Shown piece by piece: positions 43,009 through 51,435 of a DNA stretch of 64,000 nucleotides. The translations under genes and the position numbers were made by a program. The stretch is from VRUE01 sp963817905. GTDB lineage: Bacteria > Actinomycetota > Thermoleophilia > Solirubrobacterales > 70-9. Where the stretch lies: the NCBI GenBank assembly GCA_963817905.1, contig CAWFPS010000003.1, forward strand, positions 868,001 to 932,000, read 5' to 3'. Positions within the stretch are counted from its first letter, which is position 1. Each line of letters starts with the position of its first letter. The notes under the pieces are model-generated. The model was not told where the DNA came from, did no database searches, and worked only from the letters and a program-made list of their open reading frames with translations.

Positions 43009-43606
43009 ATGACTCGGCTGCAACTTTTCTTGATCTCACTCCTGACCGTCGCACTGGTCGTGGCTATTTCCGTGGGCGGCAGCGCCTTCGGGGCCCGCGG
43101 TGGAAAGGGCGATGTGATTTGTAAGACGGAGGTCCGCGGAAAGAAGCGCGTCGTCAGCTGCCCGCGAGGAGCACTTCGCGGCAGGCGAGGGCCACGCGGC
43201 AAGCACGGCAAGAGGGGCATAGCCAGGCCCAGCTGGTCCAGCTGGGCCGCCAGCGGGTGCTGGCTCAGGACTGAACCTCAACTTTAATGACCATCTCACC
43301 GCAAATAAAGTCAAGGAACTTACGATTGGCAATTTCACGATTACGGCAGCCACCAATGGGGCCGGGAAATGTGAACCGATCAGGCTGCGCCCGGGCACTG
43401 CTAGTCCTCAGAGTCGACTGGCCGTAGGAGCTGGAGCGGAATTTGCACCCATTTCGAGCGGCGGCAGTGCAGAACTGACCAACGGGAAAAATTCCAACAT
43501 ATTCACCGCGGTATCCGACAACGGGGCAAGCACGATGTCAGGCATCGTCGGCGCAGTCACGGTCGGAAATGTATGTCTGGTTTCCGGCTACGTGACTGGA
43601 ATCTAG
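43009..43606 (+). pseudogene. Secreted collagen-like protein, frameshifted
   Basis: The first frame gives a signal sequence (FLISLLTVALVVAISVGGSAFG), a basic region with Cys, and GPRGKHGKRG. After about 43220 similarity jumps one frame: PGPAGPAGPPAGAGSGLNLN, then about 105 residues of beta-rich sequence ending VCLVSGYVTGI at 43606. Removing one base near 43219-43222 restores a continuous 198-residue protein: leader, short Gly-X-Y collagen-like stretch, C-terminal adhesive-like domain. The unshifted frame ends at 43287. Confidence 0.75.
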
Positions 43607-43653
43607 GATTTCACAGGTGCCAGAGGCGCTCCCAAGACGAAGGAAGCACATCG

Positions 43654-44202
43654 TCAAAATGGGAGCGTCTCGGCTACCTCAGCGAGAGTCGGCGCGCTCT
43701 TGTCGCGCTCGCTGAGCAGCGGTTCGTCGACCGGCCACTCGACGCTGACGCCGGGGTCGTCCCAGGCGATGCCGGACTCGGTCGCCGGGTCGTAGGTGCT
43801 CGAGCAGAGGTAGGTGACGTCGGCGGTCTCGCTGAGCACGGCGAAGCCGTGGCCGAAGCCGACCGGGACGAAGAGCTGACGATGGGCCTGGTCATCGAGC
43901 TCGTGGCCCTCCCACTGGCCGAAGGTGGGGGAGTCGCGTCGCAGGTCGACGGCGACGTCGAAGATCCGCCCGCGCGGGCAGCGAACGAGCTTCGCCTGGC
44001 CGGGCTCGGTCTGGAAGTGGAGGCCGCGCAGGGTGCCCTTGGAGGAGCGCGAGTGGTTGTGCTGGACGAACTCGACCTCGACCCCGTGCTCGGTCCAGAG
44101 GTCGCGGCGGTAGCTCTCGACCATGAAGCCGCGCTCGTCGCCGTGGACGTCAGGCTCGAGCAGAACCACACCGTCGAGCTTGGTCTCGAGCCGTTTCAGC
44201 AC
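43654..44202 (-). CDS. rmlC: dTDP-4-dehydrorhamnose 3,5-epimerase
   Basis: 182 residues from a GTG that overlaps the rmlB stop (TAGTG), the usual RmlC length; the frame upstream is only the antisense end of rmlB. Cupin features: ERGFMVESYRRDLW, catalytic base region FVQHNHSRSSKGTLRGLHFQ (His in LRGLHF), KLVRCPRGRIFDVAVDLR and VPVGFGHGFAVLSETADVTYLCS with the active Tyr. It epimerises C3 and C5 in dTDP-L-rhamnose synthesis. Confidence 0.96.
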   Translation of the reverse strand: MLKRLETKLDGVVLLEPDVHGDERGFMVESYRRDLWTEHGVEVEFVQHNHSRSSKGTLRGLHFQTEPGQAKLVRCPRGRIFDVAVDLRRDSPTFGQWEGHELDDQAHRQLFVPVGFGHGFAVLSETADVTYLCSSTYDPATESGIAWDDPGVSVEWPVDEPLLSERDKSAPTLAEVAETLPF

Positions 44203-45185
44203 TAGCCGAGCGCCCTGCCGTACTGCTTTTCGTAGTACTCGCGGTACTCGCCGGAGCGGATCGGACCCCACCACTCCTCATTGTCGCGGTACCAGGCGAC
44301 GGTCTTCTCCAGGCCCTCGGCGAAGTGGACCTGGGCCTCCCAGCCGAGCTGCTCCTTCAGCTTGGCCGAGGAAAGCGAGTAGCGGCGATCGTGGCCGGGG
44401 CGATCGGCGACGTAAGAGATCAGCGACTCGTCTTTGCCGGTCAGCTCGATAACCCGCTTGATCACCTCGATGTTCTCGCACTCGTCGGGGCCGCCGACGT
44501 TGTAGGCCTCGCCGGCCTTGCCCTTGCTCAGCACGGTGTGGATGCCGCGGCAGAAGTCCTCGACGTAGAGCCAGTTGCGGACCTGCTTGCCGTTGCCGTA
44601 GACCGGCAGCGAGTCGCCATGCAGAGCGTTGAGCGTGATCAGCGGGATCAGCTTCTCGGGGTACTGGCGCGGGCCGTAGTTGTTGGAGCCGCGCACGATC
44701 GAGGCGTCGATGCCGTAGGTGTGGACGTGGGCCGTGACCAACAGGTCGCCGGCCGCCTTGGTCGCCGAGTAGGGCGAGGAGGGGTCGAGCGAGGAGGCCT
44801 CGGTGAAGGAGCCCGACTCGATCGAGCCGTAGACCTCGTCGGTGGAGACCTGGAGGTAGCGGCTGACGCCGAGGTCGCGGGCGGCGTCGAGCAGGGTGCC
44901 GGTGCCGATCACGTGGGTGCGGGCGAAGGCGTCCTGGTCGTCGATCGAGCGGTCGACGTGGGACTCGGCGGCGAAGTTGACGACCGCGTCGCAGCCCTCC
45001 ATCGCCTCACGCACGACCTTCGGGTCCTCGATCGCGCCGACGACGAGATCCGTCCCCTCGGGCAGGTTCTCGCGCCGGCCCGCGTAGGTGAGCTTGTCGA
45101 GCACCCGCACCTCGTGCTCGCCGGAGACGAGACGGACGTAAGTCGAGCCGATGAACCCGGCGGCGCCGGTGACGAGGAGCTTCAT
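44202..45185 (-). CDS. rmlB: dTDP-glucose 4,6-dehydratase
   Basis: 327 residues from the ATG at 45185 (MKLLVTGAAGFIGSTYVRL). Extended SDR: Gly motif TGAAGFIG, NFAAESHVDRSI, catalytic VSTDEVYGS (Thr-Asp-Glu) and YSATKAAGD (Tyr-x3-Lys), sugar-site RGSNNYGPRQYPEKLIP. It makes dTDP-4-keto-6-deoxyglucose for RmlC. A long upstream frame is non-coding. Confidence 0.97.
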   Translation of the reverse strand: MKLLVTGAAGFIGSTYVRLVSGEHEVRVLDKLTYAGRRENLPEGTDLVVGAIEDPKVVREAMEGCDAVVNFAAESHVDRSIDDQDAFARTHVIGTGTLLDAARDLGVSRYLQVSTDEVYGSIESGSFTEASSLDPSSPYSATKAAGDLLVTAHVHTYGIDASIVRGSNNYGPRQYPEKLIPLITLNALHGDSLPVYGNGKQVRNWLYVEDFCRGIHTVLSKGKAGEAYNVGGPDECENIEVIKRVIELTGKDESLISYVADRPGHDRRYSLSSAKLKEQLGWEAQVHFAEGLEKTVAWYRDNEEWWGPIRSGEYREYYEKQYGRALG

Positions 45186-45337
45186 GCGGCGGAAGGGTAG
45201 CGATCCTGAAACGACAAGACCCGCCGAAGCGGGTCGAGTCTGGTGAAGCGGGGAGCCACCCCGCAGGCAGTTGATACCCACGCTCACGTTATCAGGAGGC
45301 GGACTGACCAGTCTCGATCACTTCGGCGGCCTATGTT

Positions 45338-45380
45338 GCGGAGGGCGCCGGACTCGAACCGGATCCGAGGCTAATCGGAC
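45338..45380 (-). other. tRNA 3'-end fragment (Ser-like), possible attachment-site scar
   Basis: On the minus strand GGATCCGGTTCGAGTCC, then GGCGCCCTCCGCA: a T arm with the invariant GGTTCGA loop, followed by an acceptor 3' strand GCCCTCC, G and CA. No matching 5' acceptor (GGAGGGC) exists within 120 bp. T-stem outer pair is mismatched. It lies in the rmlD-rmlB gap, where integrases could have left it. Confidence 0.45.
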
Positions 45381-45412
45381 GTGTGAACTGGCTCAGCGAA
45401 CCGGCAGAGAGG

Positions 45413-46267
45413 CTATGCCACGGACTCTTTCTCGCTCGCCCGCTGGGAGAGGTATGCGGCAAGGCCGTCGTGCCAGTCGGGCAGTTCGATCGCGTGCTCG
45501 CGCTGGCTCTCCAGGGCGGAGTACGGCGGGCGGGGTGCGGGGCGTCCGAGCATGTCAGTGGTGGCGGAGAGGACCCGGCACTCGACCTTGGCCTGGTCGA
45601 AGATCTCGCGGGCGAAGTCGTACCAGGAGCAGGCGCCGCCCGCAGCCATGTGATGGATTCCGAACTCGACTCCCTCGATCAGGCGGACGATCCCGTAGGC
45701 GAGGTGCCAGGTGTAGGTCGGCGAGCCCACCTGGTCGCGCACGACCAGCACCTCGTTCTGGGTCGAGGCGAGGCGCAACATCGTCTCGACGAAGTTGCCG
45801 CCGCCGGTGCCGAAGAGCCAGGAGGAGCGGACGATGAAGTGGCGTTTGTTCGCGGCTGCGGTCGCCTCCTCGCCGGCCAACTTGGTCCGCCCGTAGGCAG
45901 ATAGCGGCGCCGTCTGGTCGGTCTCCACGTAGGGCGCGCCCTTGGCGCCGTCGAAGACATAATCGCTGGAGACGTAGACGACGCTGGCGCCGACCCCGGC
46001 CGCCGCTGAGGCAACGTTGGCGGCAGCGGCGCCGTTGACGGCCAGAGCCGCCTCCTCGGACTCCTCGGCGCCGTCGACGTCGGTCCAGGCTGCGCAGTTG
46101 ATCGCCACGTCGGGCCGCTCGCTCTCGAACTTGGCCGCGATCGCAGCCGCGTCGGTGACGTCGAGCTCGGTATGGCCGAAGCCGACAACGTCGTGGCCGG
46201 CGTTGCCGGCGGCCAACATGACGTCGCGGCCGAGCATGCCGCCCGCACCTGTGACGAGCACCTTCAT
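45413..46267 (-). CDS. rmlD: dTDP-4-dehydrorhamnose reductase
   Basis: 284 residues. Start MKVLVTGAGGMLGRDVM (Gly motif), INCAAWTDVDGAEE, VYVSSDYVFDG, catalytic YGRTKLAGE (Tyr-x3-Lys), RSSWLFGTGGGNFVETML and DQVGSPTYTWHLA, all diagnostic for RmlD, which reduces the C4 keto group to give dTDP-L-rhamnose. It is separated from rmlA by two ATPase genes and from rmlB by a 227-bp gap. Confidence 0.97.
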   Translation of the reverse strand: MKVLVTGAGGMLGRDVMLAAGNAGHDVVGFGHTELDVTDAAAIAAKFESERPDVAINCAAWTDVDGAEESEEAALAVNGAAAANVASAAAGVGASVVYVSSDYVFDGAKGAPYVETDQTAPLSAYGRTKLAGEEATAAANKRHFIVRSSWLFGTGGGNFVETMLRLASTQNEVLVVRDQVGSPTYTWHLAYGIVRLIEGVEFGIHHMAAGGACSWYDFAREIFDQAKVECRVLSATTDMLGRPAPRPPYSALESQREHAIELPDWHDGLAAYLSQRASEKESVA

Positions 46268-46325
46268 CTAGCCAGCAACGATCTTGCTTCGCGGTCTTGC
46301 ATCGAGGCAGGAGGCTATCGGCGAC

Positions 46326-47627
46326 TCAAGGTCCAAGCAGCGCCAGAGGCACGACCGCGATGCCGTCCTTGCGCCGGTATGCCTCCCTGCCGGTTGTCAC
46401 CACAGCGGCGTCGGCAAGCTCGTCTCCCAGCTTTTCCCGCAGCCAGAGCAGCTGACGTACGTCGCGGTCGTCGACGACAGCGCCGAGCTTTACCTCGATC
46501 GCAACCAGCGCTTGGCCGCGCTCGACGATCAGATCTACCTCATGCTCTCCTCGACGGGTGCGAAGGTGCCCGACTCGGGCCTCAATCCCCTGCGCGTAGA
46601 CGCGGACGCTCTGGGTGACAAGCGACTCGAACAGCGCCCCGAGCAACGTGCCATCGCGGACGACACTCGGCTCCGCTGGCGCAGCCCGCAGGAGAGCGTC
46701 CACGTCCACTCCCAAGAGCCGAGCCGCCAGCGCGGGGTCGACGAGATGGTGCTTGGAAGGCGAGGCGAGCTGCGTGAGCTGGTTACGAGTGGGAAGCCAG
46801 GGCTGCACTGGATCGAGGACCCACAGGCGCTCGAGGATGTCGCGATATGCCAGGGCGGTCGCCCTGGAAGGCTTATTCACCTCGTCGCTCGTCGCTGCGT
46901 CGCGAATCTTCTCGAAACTTGCCGTGGTCGCGGTCGCGGCCGCGTACGCCGCTATCCAACGACGCAGAGTCGCCGGTCGCCGCACCCTGCGACCGAGATC
47001 CTCGAACTCCCGCTCGACGATGTGGTCGACGTATCCGTCCAACTGGGCACGGGCCAGGCGGGACGGAAGCTCGCGGATACCCGGGAAGCCCGAGCGAAGA
47101 ATCTCCTCGACGTAATCCTCGAGCCGAACGTCGGTGCTTCCCTCAAGGCGAGCACGATGCCCGTCAAGCAGGTGAGCCAGGCTCACCGCCGGGGTTCCGA
47201 CGCCGCGCTCGAGAATCGTCATCGGGCGCATCCGAACCCTGACGATCCTTCCCGCTCCCGAATGAGTCGGCAGTTCCGTCGGGGTCGCGGATCCGGTCAA
47301 CAGGAAACTGCCGGCGCCGGCGCCGTCGTCCACGGCGCGGCGGACCCGGTCAAAGGACTCGGGAATTCGCTGCCACTCGTCGATCAGCGTCGGCTTCTCC
47401 GCCTCGACGAGGCGCTGCGAGTCTCCCTCGACTATCGCGCGCTCGGCCGCATTGTCGAGCCGGAACGCACTGGCAGCACGCCGTAGCGCAGTGGCGGTCT
47501 TACCCACGGCCTTCGCGCCCTCGATCGAGATGGCCGGAAGGCCGGCAAAGAGCTCGTCGAGCTCACCATCGACGATGCGGAAGCGGTAGTCGACCCTCGG
47601 CACCGCACCAGTTCGATCCGCCTCCAT
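46326..47627 (-). CDS. AAA ATPase with DUF4143 domain, paralogue 1
   Basis: 433 residues. N-terminal AAA_14 ATPase: Walker A SIEGAKAVGKTATA, Walker B PTLIDEWQRIPES, sensor SFLLTGSATP. A winged-helix region (DYVDHIVEREFEDLGR-type) and C-terminal DUF4143 PD-(D/E)XK-like fold: GEHEVDLIVERGQALVAIEVK, with Asp and Glu-x-Lys. Cellular role of this abundant family is unknown. About 25% similar in layout to the next gene. Three phased repeats lie immediately upstream. It interrupts the rml set. Confidence 0.92.
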   Translation of the reverse strand: MEADRTGAVPRVDYRFRIVDGELDELFAGLPAISIEGAKAVGKTATALRRAASAFRLDNAAERAIVEGDSQRLVEAEKPTLIDEWQRIPESFDRVRRAVDDGAGAGSFLLTGSATPTELPTHSGAGRIVRVRMRPMTILERGVGTPAVSLAHLLDGHRARLEGSTDVRLEDYVEEILRSGFPGIRELPSRLARAQLDGYVDHIVEREFEDLGRRVRRPATLRRWIAAYAAATATTASFEKIRDAATSDEVNKPSRATALAYRDILERLWVLDPVQPWLPTRNQLTQLASPSKHHLVDPALAARLLGVDVDALLRAAPAEPSVVRDGTLLGALFESLVTQSVRVYAQGIEARVGHLRTRRGEHEVDLIVERGQALVAIEVKLGAVVDDRDVRQLLWLREKLGDELADAAVVTTGREAYRRKDGIAVVPLALLGP

Positions 47628-47633
47628 GGTTCA

Positions 47634-47691
47634 ACTATACAGATTTTCGGGTTCGTACTTTACATATTTACGGGCTACTACCTTACAATTT
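47634..47691 (-). repeat. Three phased direct repeats before DUF4143 gene 1
   Basis: ACTATACAGATTT (47634), ACTTTACATATTT (47657) and ACCTTACAATTT (47680) recur every 23 bp on the plus strand, the first two followed by CGGG. The array ends 7 bp from the start codon and spans the whole promoter region, which is strikingly AT-rich for this genome. Confidence 0.75.
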
Positions 47692-47731
47692 CTCGCGCAA
47701 TGCTCTCAGAGCCACTTCGCGGCCGAGCAGG

Positions 47732-48973
47732 CTAGCCGCTCCACAGGCTCGCCAGCGGCACAGCCTCGATGCGGTCGCCGAGCGGGATCGAGCTGGGACC
47801 GAGGTGTAGGACGAGCCCGAGGCGAAAGCGGCTCCCAAGGTGATCGCGCAACAACCTGAGCGCGGAGGCGTCCGCGCGGCGAGGCGTGGCCGAAGCCTTC
47901 ACCTCGATCGCGACCACGTCCCCACCGGCGTGCTCGACGACGAGATCGATCTCGTTGCGCCGTTGGTCGCGGTAGTGGAAAAAGCGGAGCAGCGGGCCCA
48001 ACTCGCTGACGCTCGCGAGGCGCACGATCTCGTTGACGACGAACGTCTCGAAGACGCTGCCCGCGATTGCACCGTCGCCCTCAAGGCGCTTTGCATCGGC
48101 ACCGATCAGAGCGCAGAGCATGCCCGTATCTGCGAGGTGCAACTTGGCGCTGCGGACGATTCGATGGCCAAGGTTCATGTGCCATGCCGGCAGGCGAACG
48201 ATCATGAACAGCTGCTCCAAGGCTTTCAGGTGATTGACCACCGTCTTGTGGTCGATGCCGATCTCGCGTCCTATCGCCGAGAAATTCGTCAGCGCGGCTG
48301 AGCGCGCCGCGACCAAACGCAACACCCGTGCGGTCGCATCCGCGTCACGTACCGCGGCGAGATCGACCACCTCGCGGCCAAGAATCGAGTTGACATACCC
48401 GGCGAAGAAGCGACGGCGCCGCGCCTCGACGGAGCGCACTGCCTCGGGAAAACCACCGCGAAGGACTCGGTCCGCGTAGCCCGACCTGCCGACGGGCACG
48501 TCGGTCGGCCGCGGGGCCTGGCCCTCGAATGCATCCTCGATGAAGCTCCCTCGGCCCCCGGCGAGCTCAACTTGTGAGAACGGCCAAAGGGTCATGTAAT
48601 CCACCCGGCCGGGCAGCGCATCTGCGACCCGCGGAAGCGTGAGGATGTTCGCTGAGCCAGTCAACAGGAACTGGCCTCGGGCGTTGTCCGAATCGACCAC
48701 CCGCTTGATCGCCAGCAACAGCTCAGGCGCCCGCTGAACCTCGTCGATCACAAGTCGCTCGGCGCCTCCGACAAACCCCGTCGGATCCGCCCTCGCTTCC
48801 TCAAGCGATGCCGGCTCGTCCAGCGAGACGTATCGCGCGGGATGCTCAGTACTCGCGACGGATTGGATCAGCGTGGTCTTGCCGGCCTGTCGAGCGCCAA
48901 GCAGGCAGACGACTCGCGCCTGCGCAAGGCCATCGATGACTAGCGGCCGGAGGTTTCGCTCGATCAGCGCCAT
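47732..48973 (-). CDS. AAA ATPase with DUF4143 domain, paralogue 2
   Basis: 413 residues. AAA_14: Walker A CLLGARQAGKTTLIQ, Walker B RLVIDEVQRAPELL, GQFLLTGSANIL. A winged helix follows (NFSAIGREIGIDHKTVVNHLKALEQL), then DUF4143 with PD-(D/E)XK residues RNEIDLVVEHAGGDVVAIEVKAS. All catalytic motifs appear intact. Two such paralogues in tandem, each with its own repeat array, argue for separate acquisition or local duplication rather than a role in rhamnose synthesis. Confidence 0.93.
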   Translation of the reverse strand: MALIERNLRPLVIDGLAQARVVCLLGARQAGKTTLIQSVASTEHPARYVSLDEPASLEEARADPTGFVGGAERLVIDEVQRAPELLLAIKRVVDSDNARGQFLLTGSANILTLPRVADALPGRVDYMTLWPFSQVELAGGRGSFIEDAFEGQAPRPTDVPVGRSGYADRVLRGGFPEAVRSVEARRRRFFAGYVNSILGREVVDLAAVRDADATARVLRLVAARSAALTNFSAIGREIGIDHKTVVNHLKALEQLFMIVRLPAWHMNLGHRIVRSAKLHLADTGMLCALIGADAKRLEGDGAIAGSVFETFVVNEIVRLASVSELGPLLRFFHYRDQRRNEIDLVVEHAGGDVVAIEVKASATPRRADASALRLLRDHLGSRFRLGLVLHLGPSSIPLGDRIEAVPLASLWSG

Positions 48974-48978
48974 AGATT

Positions 48979-49059
48979 CCCGACGAACTGGGATTTAGAT
49001 TGTGACAGATTGGGATTAGACTCCCGACAAATTGGGAGTGCTACCCCGACAATTTGGGA
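48979..49059 (-). repeat. Four phased 22-bp direct repeats before DUF4143 gene 2
   Basis: CCCGACGAACTGGGA (48979), TGTGACAGATTGGGA (49001), CCCGACAAATTGGGA (49023) and CCCGACAATTTGGGA (49045) recur exactly every 22 bp, about two helical turns. Each is also an imperfect palindrome (TCCC...GGGA). The last unit touches the start codon. The array fills the entire gap to rmlA. Confidence 0.85.
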
Positions 49060-49065
49060 GCGAGA

Positions 49066-50142
49066 TCAGATGATCTTGATCTCGGACTTGTCGCCGACCA
49101 GCATGCGCAGGGTTTTCGGCATGCCGTCGCTGCGGGTCAGCTTGACTTCGCGGCCGAGCAGGCTGGCCTCCATGCGGGTGCCGAGGTCCTCGACGACGGA
49201 GCCGGTGAGGACGATCGAGTGCTCTATTTCGGAGCGGCGCACGCAGACCTCGTCGCCGATCGAGGTGTAGGGGCCGACGTAGGCGTCCTCGATCCGGGCG
49301 CCGGCGCCGATCACGGCCGGGCCGCGGACGACCGAGTTCTTGATGACTGCGCCGGGCTCGACCACGACGCGGCCCTCGATCTTCGAAGCCTCGTCGACCT
49401 CACCCTCGATCTTGGTCTCGATCTCCTCCAGGACGAGGCGGTTGGCCTCGAGCATGTCGGCGAGCTGGCCGGTGTCCTTCCACCAGCCGCTGACCACCTC
49501 CGAGCGCACGGTCTTGCCCTCTTCGATCAGGCTCTGGATCGCCTCGGTGATCTCCAGCTCGCCGCGCCAGGACGGCTCCAGGGCGCGGGCGGCCTCGAAG
49601 ATCGGTGGGGCGAAGAGGTAAACGCCGACCAGGGCGAGGTTGGAGGGCGGGTCTTTCGGCTTCTCGACCAGGCGCACGATCCGCTCGCCGTCGAGCTCGG
49701 CAACGCCGTAGGACTGCGGGTCCTCGACCGGGGTGAGCAGGATCAAGGCGTCGGGCTCCTCGGCGCGGAAGGTCGAGACCAGGCCGCGCAGGCCGTCGGC
49801 GAGCAGGTTGTCGCCTAGGTACATGACGAAGGGCGAGCCGCCGATGAACTCCTCCGCGGTGAGCACCGCGTGGGCGAGGCCGGCGGGCTTGTCCTGGACG
49901 ATGTAGGTGATCCGGGCGCCGAAGGCCGAGCCGTCCCCGGCCGCCTCGCGGATCTCATCGCCGGTCTCCGGGGCGATGATGATCCCGATCTCGGTCACCC
50001 CGGCGTCGACCAGCGCCTCGATCCCGTAGAAGAGCACGGGCTTGTTGGCAACCGGCACCAGCTGCTTCGCCGAGGTATGCGTGATCGGGCGCAGTCGCGT
50101 CCCGGCCCCGCCGGAGAGGATCAGTCCCTTTAGGTCTTGCAT
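49066..50142 (-). CDS. rmlA: Glucose-1-phosphate thymidylyltransferase, long form
   Basis: 358 residues. Nucleotidyltransferase core with signature LILSGGAGTRLRPITHTSAKQLVPV, NKPVLFYGIE, YLGDNLLADG (metal Asp), VEKPKDPPSNLALVGVYLF and WWKDTGQLADMLEAN. The last 100 residues are hexapeptide left-handed beta-helix repeats (SKIEGRVVVEPGAVIKNS), the long type common in actinobacteria and archaea. It makes dTDP-glucose. First gene of the minus-strand rml series. Confidence 0.95.
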   Translation of the reverse strand: MQDLKGLILSGGAGTRLRPITHTSAKQLVPVANKPVLFYGIEALVDAGVTEIGIIIAPETGDEIREAAGDGSAFGARITYIVQDKPAGLAHAVLTAEEFIGGSPFVMYLGDNLLADGLRGLVSTFRAEEPDALILLTPVEDPQSYGVAELDGERIVRLVEKPKDPPSNLALVGVYLFAPPIFEAARALEPSWRGELEITEAIQSLIEEGKTVRSEVVSGWWKDTGQLADMLEANRLVLEEIETKIEGEVDEASKIEGRVVVEPGAVIKNSVVRGPAVIGAGARIEDAYVGPYTSIGDEVCVRRSEIEHSIVLTGSVVEDLGTRMEASLLGREVKLTRSDGMPKTLRMLVGDKSEIKII

Positions 50143-50182
50143 GCCGCCGGAAGGCTATCGTCGCGACAGCTTTCAGCTCCCG

Positions 50183-50200
50183 CGCATACGCGCGTATGCG
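50183..50200. promoter_or_regulatory. 18-bp perfect palindrome between rmlA and AAA ATPase gene
   Basis: CGCATACGC joined to GCGTATGCG, an uninterrupted 18-bp palindrome, lies in the divergent gap. GTACATG (50215) and GTACATT (50238) recur downstream 23 bp apart. The second holds a -10-like TACATT six bases before the GTG start at 50251, suggesting a leaderless transcript. Confidence 0.55.
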
Positions 50201-50250
50201 TACCTGCTTAGCGCGTACATGTCGTCGCACTCATCGGGTACATTGATGCG

Positions 50251-51435
50251 GTGCCCCTCAATCCATTCGTCTGGGAGAACGCGATCGACGACGGCGTCGC
50301 CCGTGAGTCATTTGCCCGCGAGACCGTTATGCAGCTGAAGGCGGGAACGCATATCGCGCTTTTCGGCCCCCGCGGCACGGGCAAGACGAGCTTCACCCTT
50401 CAGCTGCGCGGCGAGTTGGCGCGGGACCACGAGGCCGACGCGCCGCCCTGGCAGATGCTGCGCATCGACCTGCGCCGGGCGATCAGCGTGCCCGCCTTCA
50501 TCGGAGTGGTGAGAACCGCACTGCACCGCCATCCCGACAGTCGGCTTCGCCGGCGCGCCGGAGACGCCTGGAAGCGCCTGGAGAAGAGCATCGGGATCAA
50601 CCTCGGTGTGGTCGCGGCAGGAGTTCGCGGCGGCGGACGACAGGCGCTCAACGAGGCTGAGGTGTTGCACGATCAGCTGCTCGCCCTGCGACAGGCCGAC
50701 GAGCGGCTCGTCGTCGTGTTCGACGAGTTCCAGCGACTCAACAGCTGTCCGGGAGAGCCGCTGAGCATCATCCGCTCCGCCCTGATGGAGCCGGAGCCGG
50801 GAGGCCAGGTCAGCCTCCTCCTCACCGGCAGCCTGCGCGAGAAGCTGGAGCTGATGCTGCACACCGACACCGAGCCGATCTGGGACCAGACTCACGACGT
50901 GGCCCTGCCCCCGATCGAGACCGAGCCCTTCTCCGCTTACCTGGAGCACTCGTTCGCGGCCACCGGCAAGCCGATCGGGGAGCGTGCGGTGGAACTGCTC
51001 GTAGAGCTGACCGAAGCGCACCCGAAGCGCACCCAGCACCTCGCGTGGCAAGCCTGGGAGGAAGCCGCGGACGGGGAGACCATCGATGAGGACGCTGTCC
51101 AGTCCGCTTTCGACCGGCTTCTTTCGACGCGCTCTCACAGCACCGACTTCGGAGCCATCGTCGACGGGCTGCTCGCCGGGGAGGACAGCGAGGGGAACGG
51201 AGCCAAGGCTTTGTTTCTGGTCGCGGCCGGAGCTTCTCCGAGCAGCAGAACCGCGCCGCGCCGTTACGGCCTCAGCGGTCCGGACACCGCCAAGCGCGCA
51301 CTCGATCGGCTTCGATTGCGGGGAATCGTAGAAGGCTCGGGGTCGCGCTGGCGGATCGTCGATCCGCTGTTCGCCGAGTGGCTACGCCGCAACGATCCAC
51401 TTGCGATCGAGCCGCCGGATGGGGAAGAGGAGTGA
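50251..51435 (+). CDS. AAA-type ATPase (AAA_16/Archaeal-ATPase-like)
   Basis: 394 residues from GTG. Walker A ALFGPRGTGKTSFTL, Walker B RLVVVFDEFQRLN, sensor 1 SLLLTGSLREKL, then lid helices (PFSAYLEHSFAATGKPI) and a C-terminal winged helix (GLSGPDTAKRALDRLRLRGIV, WRIVDPLFAEWLRR). The C-terminal wHTH ending in DPLFAEWL is shared by STAND-like/archaeal ATPases associated with mobile DNA. No nuclease domain. Its stop overlaps the next glycosyltransferase start. Confidence 0.87.
   Translation: MPLNPFVWENAIDDGVARESFARETVMQLKAGTHIALFGPRGTGKTSFTLQLRGELARDHEADAPPWQMLRIDLRRAISVPAFIGVVRTALHRHPDSRLRRRAGDAWKRLEKSIGINLGVVAAGVRGGGRQALNEAEVLHDQLLALRQADERLVVVFDEFQRLNSCPGEPLSIIRSALMEPEPGGQVSLLLTGSLREKLELMLHTDTEPIWDQTHDVALPPIETEPFSAYLEHSFAATGKPIGERAVELLVELTEAHPKRTQHLAWQAWEEAADGETIDEDAVQSAFDRLLSTRSHSTDFGAIVDGLLAGEDSEGNGAKALFLVAAGASPSSRTAPRRYGLSGPDTAKRALDRLRLRGIVEGSGSRWRIVDPLFAEWLRRNDPLAIEPPDGEEE

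Noticed and set aside
47634..49059. CRISPR array
   Set aside because: Units are degenerate, 13-15 bp, with 8-10 bp between them; no spacer-length DNA and no cas genes.
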